The notes beneath the pieces were generated by a model, which worked only from the letters and a program-made list of their open reading frames with translations, had not been told where the DNA came from and searched no databases. This document shows positions 25,524 through 36,774 of a stretch of 43,137 nucleotides of DNA, one piece after another. How positions within the stretch are numbered: the stretch's first letter is position 1; each line of letters opens with the position of its first letter. Origin of the DNA: Clostridia bacterium. GTDB taxonomy: Bacteria; Bacillota; Clostridia; Oscillospirales; CAG-272. Location of the stretch: NCBI GenBank assembly GCA_017452525.1, contig JAFTMG010000004.1, forward strand, positions 1 through 43,137, read 5' to 3'. Made by a program: the position numbers and the translations under genes.

Positions 25524-26699
25524 ATGAAGATCATATTCAACAGAAGAAAAATTTCCGCTGATATCACTCCTCTGATGTGTGCCGTTTCCAACAAATCCAC
25601 CTCGCCGGCATGCGAAGGTATTCTGATCGAGGCAAAGATGCCCGACACCTGCATTATGTCTACCTACGATCTGGAAAAGGGTATGCGCATCACCGTGGAA
25701 GCCACCGTGATCGAGGAGGGCTGCTACATCATCAATGCCGCCAAGTTTTCCCAGACGCTGAAGGTCATGGAGGGAGAAGAGGTGGAGCTGACGGTGGATG
25801 CCAAGCTTCACGCCAATATCGTCAGTGGCAAATCCTCCCATAAGATGAACGCCATGGCGGGTGAGGATTTCCCCCAGCTGCCTTCCCTGCAGAGTGAGAT
25901 GGGATTCACACTCAAGCAGTCCGTTCTTCGCAACATGCTCAGCAAGACGATGTACGCTATGGGTGTCAACGATAAGAGACTCGTGCTCAACGGCGCTTTC
26001 TTCAAAATTGAGGAGGGATGCCTGACCGTCATTTCCTGCGACAGCTATAAGCTGGCAAAATGCGAAATGAAGACCGAGATCGAAAACAACAACACCGACG
26101 GAGAAGCGCTTCGCTATCAGTTTATCGTACCGCTCAAAACGGTCAACGAGCTCTTCCGCCTCCTTTCCGATGACGAGGAGGAGACCGTCCGTATCTACGT
26201 GATGCGCAAGCATATGGTATTTATGATCGGCGAGCTGACCTTCTTTACCCTGCTGATCGAGGGACAGTATATCGATTACGATCGCATTATTATGAGAAAT
26301 CAGCCGATCACTGCCACGGTTAACCGTGACGAGCTGATCGCGGCGCTGGAAAGAGCGGCGTTGATCACCGAGGAGCGGATCGCCAACACCATCTGCAGCT
26401 CTGTTAAGCTGGAGTTTGAGGGCAATATTCTGAAGATCACCGCCAATTCCCCTGCGGGAAATACCTATGATGAGGTCGATATCGATCACACAGGCAACGA
26501 TATTTCCATTTCCTTCCGCAACCGTTACCTCATCGACAGTATCCGCGTATGTGAGGAGGAGCGCGTGAAGATCTCCCTGTCCACCCCTCTGTCCAGCATG
26601 AATCTGGAGCCTGTCGTGGGAGAAGATGAGGAAAGCATCGCCCGCGCCGAGGGCCGTGAGGATCTGTTTATGATCCTGCCCGTCCGCACCAAGGATTGA
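25524..26699 (+). CDS. dnaN: DNA polymerase III beta subunit, sliding clamp
   Basis: A 391-residue beta clamp that tethers the replicative polymerase to DNA. It starts MKIIFNRRKISADITPLMCAVSNK and ends FMILPVRTKD, the near-universal clamp terminus. Internal motifs such as SGKSSHKMNAMAGEDFPQLP and LAKCEMKTE fit the three-domain clamp fold. Length is slightly longer than Bacillus DnaN (378). AAAGGA lies nine bases before the ATG. Its stop shares a base with the recF start (TGATG), so a yaaA-type S4-domain gene usually found between them is missing. Confidence 0.97.
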   Translation: MKIIFNRRKISADITPLMCAVSNKSTSPACEGILIEAKMPDTCIMSTYDLEKGMRITVEATVIEEGCYIINAAKFSQTLKVMEGEEVELTVDAKLHANIVSGKSSHKMNAMAGEDFPQLPSLQSEMGFTLKQSVLRNMLSKTMYAMGVNDKRLVLNGAFFKIEEGCLTVISCDSYKLAKCEMKTEIENNNTDGEALRYQFIVPLKTVNELFRLLSDDEEETVRIYVMRKHMVFMIGELTFFTLLIEGQYIDYDRIIMRNQPITATVNRDELIAALERAALITEERIANTICSSVKLEFEGNILKITANSPAGNTYDEVDIDHTGNDISISFRNRYLIDSIRVCEEERVKISLSTPLSSMNLEPVVGEDEESIARAEGREDLFMILPVRTKD

Positions 26700-27808
26700 T
26701 GATCTGCAACCGCATTACCGTTTCTGATTTTCGTAATATCCGCGCGGCGGACGTGACCTTTTCCGAGGGTGTGAATATTCTACACGGAAAAAACGCCCAG
26801 GGAAAGACCAATCTGCTGGAGGCGATCCATCTTGTTTCTGTGGGAAGATCCTTTCGGGGTGCCAAGGAGGCCGAGATGATCGGCTTCGACGCACCGTTCT
26901 CGACCGTTTCGGTGGATTTCACCGATGCCGTGAGGCGGCAGAATCTGACGTTGCGCATTTTTCGCGGAAAAAAGAGACAGATCGAACAAAATAAAGTCAA
27001 GCTGACGAAAATGTCCGAAATGATCGGACAATACCGTACCGTTCTGTTTTGCCCCGAGCATCTGTCCATCGTCAAGGAAGGACCTGCCCTGCGGCGTAAT
27101 TTTCTGGACGTTGCCATTTCTCAGCTTCGCCCCATGTATCTCCACTCCCTGCAACGGTACAATCAGATCCTGCGGGAGAGAAACCAATTGATTAAAAACG
27201 CCGCCGAGGATCGGCATACCTTTGACTCCACGGTCGAATTCTGGTCCTTGCAGCTTGCCCGTGAGGCGGCAGTCATTGCCACGCTTCGCTGTGAGTATCT
27301 GACAAAGGCAAAGGATTACGTGAAAGAATCCTTTTGCGAGATGACGGCAGGGGCGGAGATCCCGGACCTTTGCTACGTCGGTGCCGGATTTCGAGAGCTT
27401 GACGCGGAGATCTATACCGACCGCGAGGCGGTGGAGCGCCGCTATACCGAGCTTTTAACGACACATTACGACCGTGAGATTGCCGCGGGGATGACCCTTT
27501 GGGGGATCCATCGGGACGATATGGATATGACGATCAACGGTCATGCCGCCCGTTCTTTTGCTTCTCAGGGTCAGCAAAGATCGCTTTCTCTTGCGCTGAA
27601 GCTGGCGGAGGGAGAGATATGTCGCCGGGAAACGGGAGAAAATCCCGTCTTTCTGCTGGATGACGTCTTTTCCGAGTTGGATGGCTCCCGCCGGGAATAT
27701 CTTTGCGATAAGATCTCGGGAAAACAGATCATCATCACCTCCTGTGAGCCCAATCTGATCAGCGACGCCAAGCGGATCGAGGTCAGAGCGGGCACCTTTA
27801 CCGAATAA
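26699..27808 (+). CDS. recF: DNA replication and repair protein RecF
   Basis: A 369-residue SMC-like ATPase that helps load RecA at gaps. Walker A is G30-KNAQGK-T37. The ABC-type signature FASQGQQRSLSLALKLAEG and Walker B PVFLLDDVFSELD lie in the C-terminal third. The ATG at 26699 is preferred over the TTG three bases earlier because it forms a TGATG junction with the dnaN stop, indicating translational coupling. Confidence 0.96.
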   Translation: MICNRITVSDFRNIRAADVTFSEGVNILHGKNAQGKTNLLEAIHLVSVGRSFRGAKEAEMIGFDAPFSTVSVDFTDAVRRQNLTLRIFRGKKRQIEQNKVKLTKMSEMIGQYRTVLFCPEHLSIVKEGPALRRNFLDVAISQLRPMYLHSLQRYNQILRERNQLIKNAAEDRHTFDSTVEFWSLQLAREAAVIATLRCEYLTKAKDYVKESFCEMTAGAEIPDLCYVGAGFRELDAEIYTDREAVERRYTELLTTHYDREIAAGMTLWGIHRDDMDMTINGHAARSFASQGQQRSLSLALKLAEGEICRRETGENPVFLLDDVFSELDGSRREYLCDKISGKQIIITSCEPNLISDAKRIEVRAGTFTE

Positions 27809-27825
27809 AGAAAGGATCATTTTCT

Positions 27826-30077
<2,252 letters not shown>

Positions 30078-30080
30078 TCT

Positions 30081-31028
30081 ATGAAGATCGCTGTTATTAC
30101 GTTAAATCCCGGTGTGGACCGTATCGTATACCTTCCCACACCGTTGCATCCCGGTACCATGAACCGTTCCACCCATACGGTGATGAATCAGGGCAGCAAG
30201 GGGGCAAATCAGGCAATGATGCTCTCTTCCTTGGGAGAGGAGCCTGTGTATTACTCCTTTACCGGCGGTGCTATGGGAGATTTTTGTGAGTCCTTTACCC
30301 GTGAGCAGGGTATCCCCTCCCGCATGGTCCCCACCGCCTGCGGCGTGAGACTGAATATCAAGGTGATCGACAGCGAGGGCGGATGTACCGAGCTGAACGA
30401 AAAGGGCGGACCCGTGACGGAGGAAGAGCTTGGGCAGATGTTGATGGCTCTTCAGAACGACATCCGTACCTACGACATGGTTTCGTTGTGCGGAAGTATT
30501 CCACAGGGTGTGGAAAAGTCTGTGTATAACTCCATTATCACCATGGTAAGAGAGGCAGGCGTTCCTGCCGTGCTGGACTGTGACGGAGAGGCACTTTCCT
30601 TGGGGCTTCAAGCAAAACCGATGCTGATCAAGCCGAATCGCCGCGAATTGGCAGGGTTGATCGGTGAGAATGAGGAAAAATTGAAGGACGTGGATTTTCT
30701 GGTCGAAGCCTGTGGAAAAGTGGTTTTCCACTACGACACCGACGTGATATGCACGCTGGATGAGGACGGGTCTGTCTTTGTGGGAAAGTCCGGTGTATGG
30801 AAGGTAGGCGTGGCTAAGGTCCCGCTGAGGGGCTTTTCCGGCGCGGGCGATACTTATCTTTCCGCCTATCTGCACAAAAGATACGGAGAGAGATGCTCCG
30901 AGGAGGAATCTCTCCGCTATGCCGCCGCCGCATCCTGCGCCAAGATCGCCAAGGAAGGCACCACACTGCCGTCTCCCTCTGAGATCGATGCACTCCTGAC
31001 GGAGATTTCCGTTGAAAAAATCAAATGA
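30081..31028 (+). CDS. PfkB-family sugar kinase, 1-phosphofructokinase-like
   Basis: A 315-residue ribokinase-fold kinase of the FruK/LacC branch, phosphorylating a sugar or sugar phosphate with ATP. It starts MKIAVITLNPGVDRIVYLP, as in 1-phosphofructokinases. The first signature reads NQGSKGANQA, where the family normally has GGKG. The catalytic base is D257 in FSGAGDT. The substrate could be fructose-1-phosphate or tagatose-6-phosphate, but no PTS or transporter gene is beside it. It lies between gyrB (3 bases) and gyrA (46 bases), so it must be co-transcribed with gyrase genes, an unusual setting. Confidence 0.9.
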   Translation: MKIAVITLNPGVDRIVYLPTPLHPGTMNRSTHTVMNQGSKGANQAMMLSSLGEEPVYYSFTGGAMGDFCESFTREQGIPSRMVPTACGVRLNIKVIDSEGGCTELNEKGGPVTEEELGQMLMALQNDIRTYDMVSLCGSIPQGVEKSVYNSIITMVREAGVPAVLDCDGEALSLGLQAKPMLIKPNRRELAGLIGENEEKLKDVDFLVEACGKVVFHYDTDVICTLDEDGSVFVGKSGVWKVGVAKVPLRGFSGAGDTYLSAYLHKRYGERCSEEESLRYAAAASCAKIAKEGTTLPSPSEIDALLTEISVEKIK

Positions 31029-31074
31029 TCAAGCCGGGATCCTTTCCCGATAAACCGAAAGAAAGGCAAACACC

Positions 31075-33627
31075 GTGAAAGAAAATAACGATAATCTGCT
31101 TTTTGAAAATCAAAAGATCGTCGATATCGGCATGGAGAAAGAGGTCAAGCAGTCCTTTATCGAGTATTCCATGTCCGTTATCATGTCCCGCGCCCTTCCC
31201 GACGTGCGCGACGGTATGAAGCCCGGTCAGCGCCGCGTGCTTTACGCCATGTATGAGGACAATCTGACCCATGATAAGCCCTTCCGTAAGTCGGCTACCA
31301 CCGTCGGTAACGTGCTTGGTCGCTACCATCCCCACGGAGACGCCTCCGTTTACGGCACGATGGTGCGTATGGCACAGCCCTTTTCTCTGCGATATACGCT
31401 GGTAGAGGGTCACGGTAACTTCGGCTCGGTGGACGGAGACGGCGCCGCCGCATACCGTTATACCGAGGCGAGAATGTCCAGGATCGCCGACGAAATGATG
31501 AGAGATCTTGACAAAAAGGTCGTCAAGATGAACCGCAACTTCGACAACCGTCTGGATGAGCCCTCGGTCCTTCCCTCCCGTTTCCCCAATCTCCTGGTCA
31601 ACGGCTCGGTGGGTATCGCGGTCGGTATGGCAACGAATATTCCTCCTCATAATCTGGGGGAGGTCATCGATGCCACCATTTACCGTATGGACAATCCTGA
31701 ATGTACCGTTGCCGATCTGATGGAATACGTCAAGGGTCCCGATTTTCCGACCTACGGTATCATTTACGGCATCAACGGCATTATCGAGGCGTATACCACC
31801 GGTAAGGGCCGTGTGATGGTCCGCGCCCGCGCAGAGGTGGAGGAGGATAAGCACCGCATCATCGTGACCGAGATCCCCTATCAGGTCAATAAGAGCATGC
31901 TGTGCGAGAGCATTGCCAATCTGGTCAAGGAAAAGAAGATCGAGGGGATCACCGACGTGCGCGACGAGTCCGGTAAGGACGGTATGCGCATCGTCATCGA
32001 GCATCGCCGCGATGCCAACGGTCAGATCATTCTCAATCAGCTCTATAAGTACACCCAGCTGGAGGATACCTGCGCCATCAATATGCTGGCACTGGTCAAC
32101 AACGAGCCCAAGATCCTCTCCCTGCCCCAGATCCTTGATCACTATATCTCCCATCAGGAGTCGGTGATCATCAACCGTACCAAATTCGATCTGGAAAAGG
32201 CAAAGGCGCGCGCCCACATTTTCGAGGGCTATAAGATCGCGCTGGATAATATCGACGCCGTGGTGGAGATCATGAAGACCTCCCGTTCCATTCCCGAGTC
32301 TAAGACAAGACTGATGGAGTCCTTCGGTCTTTCCGATATTCAGGCGCAGGCGATCGTTGACATGACGCTGGGCCGCCTGACAGGCATGGAGAGACAGAAG
32401 ATTGAGGATGAGCTGGCAAGATTGCACGCCCTGATCGCCGAGCTGGAGGGTATTCTGGCAGATATCGGCAAGGTCAAGCAGATCATCAAGGACGAAATGA
32501 CCGCCATCAAGGAAAAATATTCCGACGAGCGCCGCACGGAGATCGTGGGTGCGGAGAATGAGATCATTCTGGAGGACCTGATCGAGCGCCACGCCTGCAT
32601 GATCACCATGACCCATACCGGTTATATCAAGCGTCAGCCCGTAGACACCTATTCGGCACAGAAACGCGGCGGTAAGGGCATCATCGGTATGACCACCAAG
32701 GAGGAGGACTTTATCGAGCATGCGATCGCGGTCAATTCCCACTCGTATCTGATGCTCTTCACCAATAAAGGCAAGGTCCACGTCAGAAAGGCGTATATGA
32801 TCCCCGAGGCATCCAGAACCGCCAAGGGCGGACATATCGCCAACCTTCTGGAATTGACGGAGGGTGAGAGCATCACTGCCATCATCAGCGTCAACGATTT
32901 TGATCCCAACCGTTATCTGACCATGGTCACCCGTCAGGGTGTCATCAAGCGCACCCTGCTTTCTAAATACGAGATCCAGCGCAAGGGCGGTAAGATCGCG
33001 CTCTCTCTGGACGAGGGAGACGAGCTGATGTTCGTCAAGTGTACCGATGGCAGCTGTGATCTGGTCCTCGCTTCTCACGACGGATCCGCCATCCGCTTCT
33101 CCGAGGAGAACGTTCGCCCCATGGGCAGAACTGCCCGCGGTGTGCGCGGTATTCACCTGCGTGAGGGTGACACCGTTGCCGGTGTTGCCGTGGTGGAGGA
33201 AGATAAGTGGATGATCACCGTGACCGAAAACGGCTACGGCAAGCGCACTCCCTTCTCCGATCTGCGCACTATGCGCAATCGCGGCGGTATGGGTGTGGTA
33301 TGTCATAATCTGACCGATAAGACGGGTCTGCTGGCAGGCATTGCCACAGTGGACGAGAATGACGATATTATGATGATCACCGATCAGGGAACCATCGTCC
33401 GTACCCCCGTTGCCGATATCAATATCTATTCCCGTACCGCGTCCGGTGTTATCGTGATGCGTCTGGGCGAGGGACAGAAGCTGGTCACCTTCACCAAGGT
33501 CGCCCGTGAGGACGAGGCGGCGGAAGAAGCGGAGATATTGGCAGAGACTGCCGGGGAAGCGGAAGAGACCGCACCCGTTGAAACGTTCACGGACGGAGAA
33601 ACGGACCCTGCCGAAGAAAATGAATGA
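31075..33627 (+). CDS. gyrA: DNA gyrase subunit A
   Basis: An 850-residue gyrase cleavage subunit. The N-terminus reads IEYSMSVIMSRALPDVRDGMKPGQRRVLYAM. The catalytic tyrosine is Y129 in YRYTEARM. The GyrA box is Q529-KRGGK-G535, which distinguishes gyrase from topoisomerase IV. The C-terminal domain is a beta-pinwheel with repeated (L/M)F(T)NKGKV-like blades and ends in a ~40-residue acidic tail. The start is a GTG at 31075 after GAAAGGC. The quinolone-determining region reads HPHGDASVYGTMVRMAQ, with Ala-Ser at the usual positions. Confidence 0.97.
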   Translation: MKENNDNLLFENQKIVDIGMEKEVKQSFIEYSMSVIMSRALPDVRDGMKPGQRRVLYAMYEDNLTHDKPFRKSATTVGNVLGRYHPHGDASVYGTMVRMAQPFSLRYTLVEGHGNFGSVDGDGAAAYRYTEARMSRIADEMMRDLDKKVVKMNRNFDNRLDEPSVLPSRFPNLLVNGSVGIAVGMATNIPPHNLGEVIDATIYRMDNPECTVADLMEYVKGPDFPTYGIIYGINGIIEAYTTGKGRVMVRARAEVEEDKHRIIVTEIPYQVNKSMLCESIANLVKEKKIEGITDVRDESGKDGMRIVIEHRRDANGQIILNQLYKYTQLEDTCAINMLALVNNEPKILSLPQILDHYISHQESVIINRTKFDLEKAKARAHIFEGYKIALDNIDAVVEIMKTSRSIPESKTRLMESFGLSDIQAQAIVDMTLGRLTGMERQKIEDELARLHALIAELEGILADIGKVKQIIKDEMTAIKEKYSDERRTEIVGAENEIILEDLIERHACMITMTHTGYIKRQPVDTYSAQKRGGKGIIGMTTKEEDFIEHAIAVNSHSYLMLFTNKGKVHVRKAYMIPEASRTAKGGHIANLLELTEGESITAIISVNDFDPNRYLTMVTRQGVIKRTLLSKYEIQRKGGKIALSLDEGDELMFVKCTDGSCDLVLASHDGSAIRFSEENVRPMGRTARGVRGIHLREGDTVAGVAVVEEDKWMITVTENGYGKRTPFSDLRTMRNRGGMGVVCHNLTDKTGLLAGIATVDENDDIMMITDQGTIVRTPVADINIYSRTASGVIVMRLGEGQKLVTFTKVAREDEAAEEAEILAETAGEAEETAPVETFTDGETDPAEENE

Positions 33628-33657
33628 TCGCCCACGGAAAGGGCACGGAGGAAAGAT

Positions 33658-34452
33658 ATGAAAAAAATTCTCTCTCTTATTCTCGCCGCCGTGATGCTGT
33701 GTCTTGCTTGCACCTCCTGCGGGACGGCAAAGATCGATGTGGAGGAGATCAAGCCTCGCGTGAAGGAATTGATCGAGGCATCCTATGAGATCAATGATAT
33801 CTTCTTTGGTGACGGTCTGGATCACGTGGACTATGAAGAGGAATACGAGAAGATCATTGCGGAATATGCCGGAAAGCTTGCCGAAGCAGAAAAAAAATTG
33901 ACAGAGGCAGAGCAGGCATATCTCGCGATGATGGAGGCAACGAATGTAAAAACCGAAGAGGAGATCGCTGCCGCCAAAAAGAAAGTAGAGGACGCCGAGA
34001 AGGAAGTTCAGAAGAACACCTATATGTTTACCAAGGAAGAATTTCTCGCGCAGTATGATACCGACGCGACCTATACGCCGGTCCGCTCGGATAAGTACGT
34101 GACCGTCAACGATATCAAGGCGGCGGCAGAAGAGGTATATTCCAAGGCATATCTGATGTCGGTCTATCAGACCATCTTCGTGGGATATGTGCAGAACGGG
34201 ATCTCGGATATCATCTATGCCCGCTATTATGAGGGAAATGAGGGTCTGATGATCCTCAAAGATCCCGACGTATGGGTCACGGCAAAGCGTATCTATGACT
34301 ATGACAGCATGAAAGTCGTTCGCCCCTCCAACAGCAAAAAGATCACTCTGCTGATCGATTCTCATCTGGAGGGAGAGACCGAGATCCTGCCCGTCCGCCT
34401 TTCCTTCGTCAAGCAGGACGGTGAATGGTATCTGGATTCTCCCAGCTATTGA
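33658..34452 (+). CDS. Coiled-coil lipoprotein of unknown function
   Basis: A 264-residue secreted lipoprotein. The signal peptide MKKILSLILAAVMLCLACTSC has the lipidated Cys at residue 21. An acidic, Lys/Glu/Ala-rich segment at about 60-118 is predicted to form a coiled coil (AGKLAEAEKKLTEAEQAYL; KKKVEDAEKEVQKN). The C-terminal ~130 residues form a mixed domain ending FVKQDGEWYLDSPSY, like the end of many small clostridial lipoproteins. I do not recognise a family. It lies 30 bases after gyrA with a GGAGGAAAG ribosome site. Confidence 0.8.
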   Translation: MKKILSLILAAVMLCLACTSCGTAKIDVEEIKPRVKELIEASYEINDIFFGDGLDHVDYEEEYEKIIAEYAGKLAEAEKKLTEAEQAYLAMMEATNVKTEEEIAAAKKKVEDAEKEVQKNTYMFTKEEFLAQYDTDATYTPVRSDKYVTVNDIKAAAEEVYSKAYLMSVYQTIFVGYVQNGISDIIYARYYEGNEGLMILKDPDVWVTAKRIYDYDSMKVVRPSNSKKITLLIDSHLEGETEILPVRLSFVKQDGEWYLDSPSY

Positions 34453-34466
34453 ACGAAAATTTTGAA

Positions 34467-34489
34467 ATTTTCCGCAAAAAACGGAAAAT
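34467..34489 (+). terminator. Weak hairpin after the lipoprotein gene
   Basis: An 8-base A/T-rich stem (ATTTTCCG / CGGAAAAT) with an A-rich loop is followed by CCCTCTTT rather than a T-run. It could be a weak terminator just before the glutamine synthetase promoter. Confidence 0.35.
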
Positions 34490-34494
34490 CCCTC

Positions 34495-34523
34495 TTTACA
34501 AAAACACGATTATCTATTACAAT
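34495..34523 (+). promoter_or_regulatory. Promoter of the glutamine synthetase III gene
   Basis: TTTACA (34495-34500), a 17-base spacer and TACAAT (34518-34523) lie 38 bases before the start codon. Confidence 0.7.
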
Positions 34524-34561
34524 ATATCCGTTATAGAGAAAAATACGAACGGAGGAAAACC

Positions 34562-36667
34562 ATGACAGAACATGTACCGAATATGTTTGGAAGTATGGTC
34601 TTCAATGATGATGTAATGCGTCAGAGATTGCCCAAGGACGTGTATAAATCCCTGCGCAAGACCATTGCGACCGGCGAGACGCTGGATGCTTCCATTGCCG
34701 ACTGTGTGGCAAACGCTATGAAGGACTGGGCAATTGAAAAGGGCGCTACCCATTTCACACATTGGTTCCAGCCTCTGACGGGTGTGACAGCGGAAAAGCA
34801 CGATGCTTTTATCAGTCCCATCGGTCCCTGTCAGGTGATCATGGAATTCTCCGGAAAGGAATTGATCAAGGGCGAGTCCGATGCATCCTCCTTTCCCTCG
34901 GGCGGGATCCGCTCGACCTTTGAGGCGCGCGGCTATACCGCGTGGGACCCTGCCTCCTATGCCTTTGTCAAGGACGGATCTTTGTATATCCCCACCGCCT
35001 TCTGCTCCTATACGGGAGAGGCGTTGGATACCAAAACACCCCTTTTGCGCTCCATGGCGGTCATCAATACGCAGACGCTGCGCCTGCTTCGTCTGTTTGG
35101 AGACGAGGAGACGACCCGCGTGACCACCACGGTGGGTGCTGAGCAGGAATATTTCCTGGTCGATAAGGAAATGTATCGCCGCCGCAAGGATCTTTTCTTT
35201 ACCGGCAGAACGCTGTTCGGTGCCGGCGCGCCCAAGGGTCAGGAGCTGGAGGACCATTATTTCGGTTCCATCAAGCCTCGCGTGGCGGCATTTATGGAGG
35301 AGCTGGACGAGGAGCTCTGGAAGCTGGGCATCACCTCCAAGACCAAGCACAATGAGGCAGCTCCCGCACAGCACGAGCTTGCCCCCGTATATGCCACCGC
35401 CAATCTGGCAGTGGACCATAATCTGCTGATGATGGAGCAGATGAAAAAGATCGCCGAGCGGCACGGTATGGTATGCCTGTTGCATGAAAAGCCCTTCCAT
35501 GGCGTCAACGGCTCCGGTAAACACGATAACTGGGCGCTTTCCACCGATACCGGTAAGAATTTGCTGAATCCGGGTAAGACCCCGGCGGACAACCCTCAGT
35601 TTTTGCTCATCCTCGCGGGCGTGATCCGCGCGGTGGACGAATATCAGGATCTGCTTCGCCTCTCGGTCGCCACCCCCGGCAACGATCACCGTCTGGGCGG
35701 CCATGAAGCGCCTCCCGCCATCGTTTCCATGTTCATAGGCGAGGAGCTGGAGGCGGTGCTGGACGCGATCGCCTCGGGTGAGCACTATGTGGGTAAGCGT
35801 GCGGGCAGAATGGATCTGGGTATCTCCTCCATTCCCACCTTCCGCAAGGATACCACCGACCGCAACCGTACCTCTCCCTTTGCCTTTACGGGCAATAAAT
35901 TCGAATTCCGTATGCCGGGTTCCTCGGCAAACATCGCTCTCCCCAATATCGTGCTGAACACGGCAGTAGCGGAAGTGTTCCGTACCTTTGCTGACCGTCT
36001 GGAGGGCGTGAGTAAAAAGGACCTCAACAATGCGATCAACGATCTGATCCGCGAGACCATCGTTGCCCACCGCCGTATTATTTTCAGCGGCAACGGCTAC
36101 TCCAAGGAATGGGAAGAGGAGGCGGCACGCCGCGGTCTTTCCAATATCCGTAAGGCTGTGGATGCCTTCCCTGCCTTCTTGACCCCCAAGAGCGTGGAGC
36201 TGTTTACCCGCCATGCCGTGATGAGCGAGGCGGAGCTTGCCTCCCGTGTGGAGATCATGTATGAGAACTATGCCAAGGTGACCAATATCGAGGCGCTGAC
36301 CATGATCGAGATGGCGAGCAGAGATATCATTCCCGCCGTCAATGCCTATATCGGCAAGGTGGCGTCTGCCGCCAAGGCCAAGCGTGACGTTTGCCCCACC
36401 GTTTCCTGTATGGTGGAGGAGGATATCATCGAGAAGCTCTCGGGACTCAATGAGCAGACGTATAAGGCGCTGGGTCGATTGAAGGAAGCAGAAGCAAAAG
36501 CCAAAAATAAGATCCAGGAGGGAACGCCTGCCCTTGCCAAGCATTATCTGGAGGAGGTCGTTCCCTGCATGGAGGAGCTGCGTGAATATGTAGATGCCAT
36601 GGAGCAGATGACAGATTCCGCCGATTGGCCCATGCCCACCTACGGAGATCTGATGTTCCGTATCTGA
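34562..36667 (+). CDS. glnN: Type III glutamine synthetase
   Basis: A 701-residue GSIII that makes glutamine from glutamate, ammonia and ATP. The length, about 700, separates it from types I and II. Family segments are THFTHWFQPLTGVTAEKHD near the start, VGAEQEYFLVDKE (metal-binding Glu residues), KPFHGVNGSGKHDNW, LGGHEAPPAIVSMFIGEEL and NRTSPFAFTGNKFEFRMPG. The C-terminal third is helical and Glu-rich. GGAGGAAAAC lies before the ATG. It has its own promoter and is followed by a long hairpin, so it is probably a single-gene unit. No P-II gene is adjacent. Confidence 0.96.
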   Translation: MTEHVPNMFGSMVFNDDVMRQRLPKDVYKSLRKTIATGETLDASIADCVANAMKDWAIEKGATHFTHWFQPLTGVTAEKHDAFISPIGPCQVIMEFSGKELIKGESDASSFPSGGIRSTFEARGYTAWDPASYAFVKDGSLYIPTAFCSYTGEALDTKTPLLRSMAVINTQTLRLLRLFGDEETTRVTTTVGAEQEYFLVDKEMYRRRKDLFFTGRTLFGAGAPKGQELEDHYFGSIKPRVAAFMEELDEELWKLGITSKTKHNEAAPAQHELAPVYATANLAVDHNLLMMEQMKKIAERHGMVCLLHEKPFHGVNGSGKHDNWALSTDTGKNLLNPGKTPADNPQFLLILAGVIRAVDEYQDLLRLSVATPGNDHRLGGHEAPPAIVSMFIGEELEAVLDAIASGEHYVGKRAGRMDLGISSIPTFRKDTTDRNRTSPFAFTGNKFEFRMPGSSANIALPNIVLNTAVAEVFRTFADRLEGVSKKDLNNAINDLIRETIVAHRRIIFSGNGYSKEWEEEAARRGLSNIRKAVDAFPAFLTPKSVELFTRHAVMSEAELASRVEIMYENYAKVTNIEALTMIEMASRDIIPAVNAYIGKVASAAKAKRDVCPTVSCMVEEDIIEKLSGLNEQTYKALGRLKEAEAKAKNKIQEGTPALAKHYLEEVVPCMEELREYVDAMEQMTDSADWPMPTYGDLMFRI

Positions 36668-36680
36668 CAGATGTAACCAA

Positions 36681-36730
36681 ATCCGACGCGCAAGGAAGAC
36701 CTGAAAACCGTCTTCCTTGCGCGTTCGTCG
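36681..36730 (+). terminator. Long hairpin after glutamine synthetase
   Basis: A 15-base perfect stem (36686-36700 / 36710-36724) has a 9-base loop and extra outer pairing CCGAC/GTCGG. No T-run follows, so it may act as a processing or protecting hairpin rather than a classic terminator. Confidence 0.5.
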
Positions 36731-36774
36731 GGTAAAAAATATTTTATCAAAGAAAGAGGATACACGTATACCGC

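Noticed and set aside
31021..34365. A very long open minus-strand frame (over 1100 codons) opposite gyrA and the lipoprotein
   Set aside because: It is an out-of-phase shadow of real genes caused by their codon usage. The translation is His/Gly/Asp/Leu-rich without domains and the opposite strand has complete, recognisable proteins.
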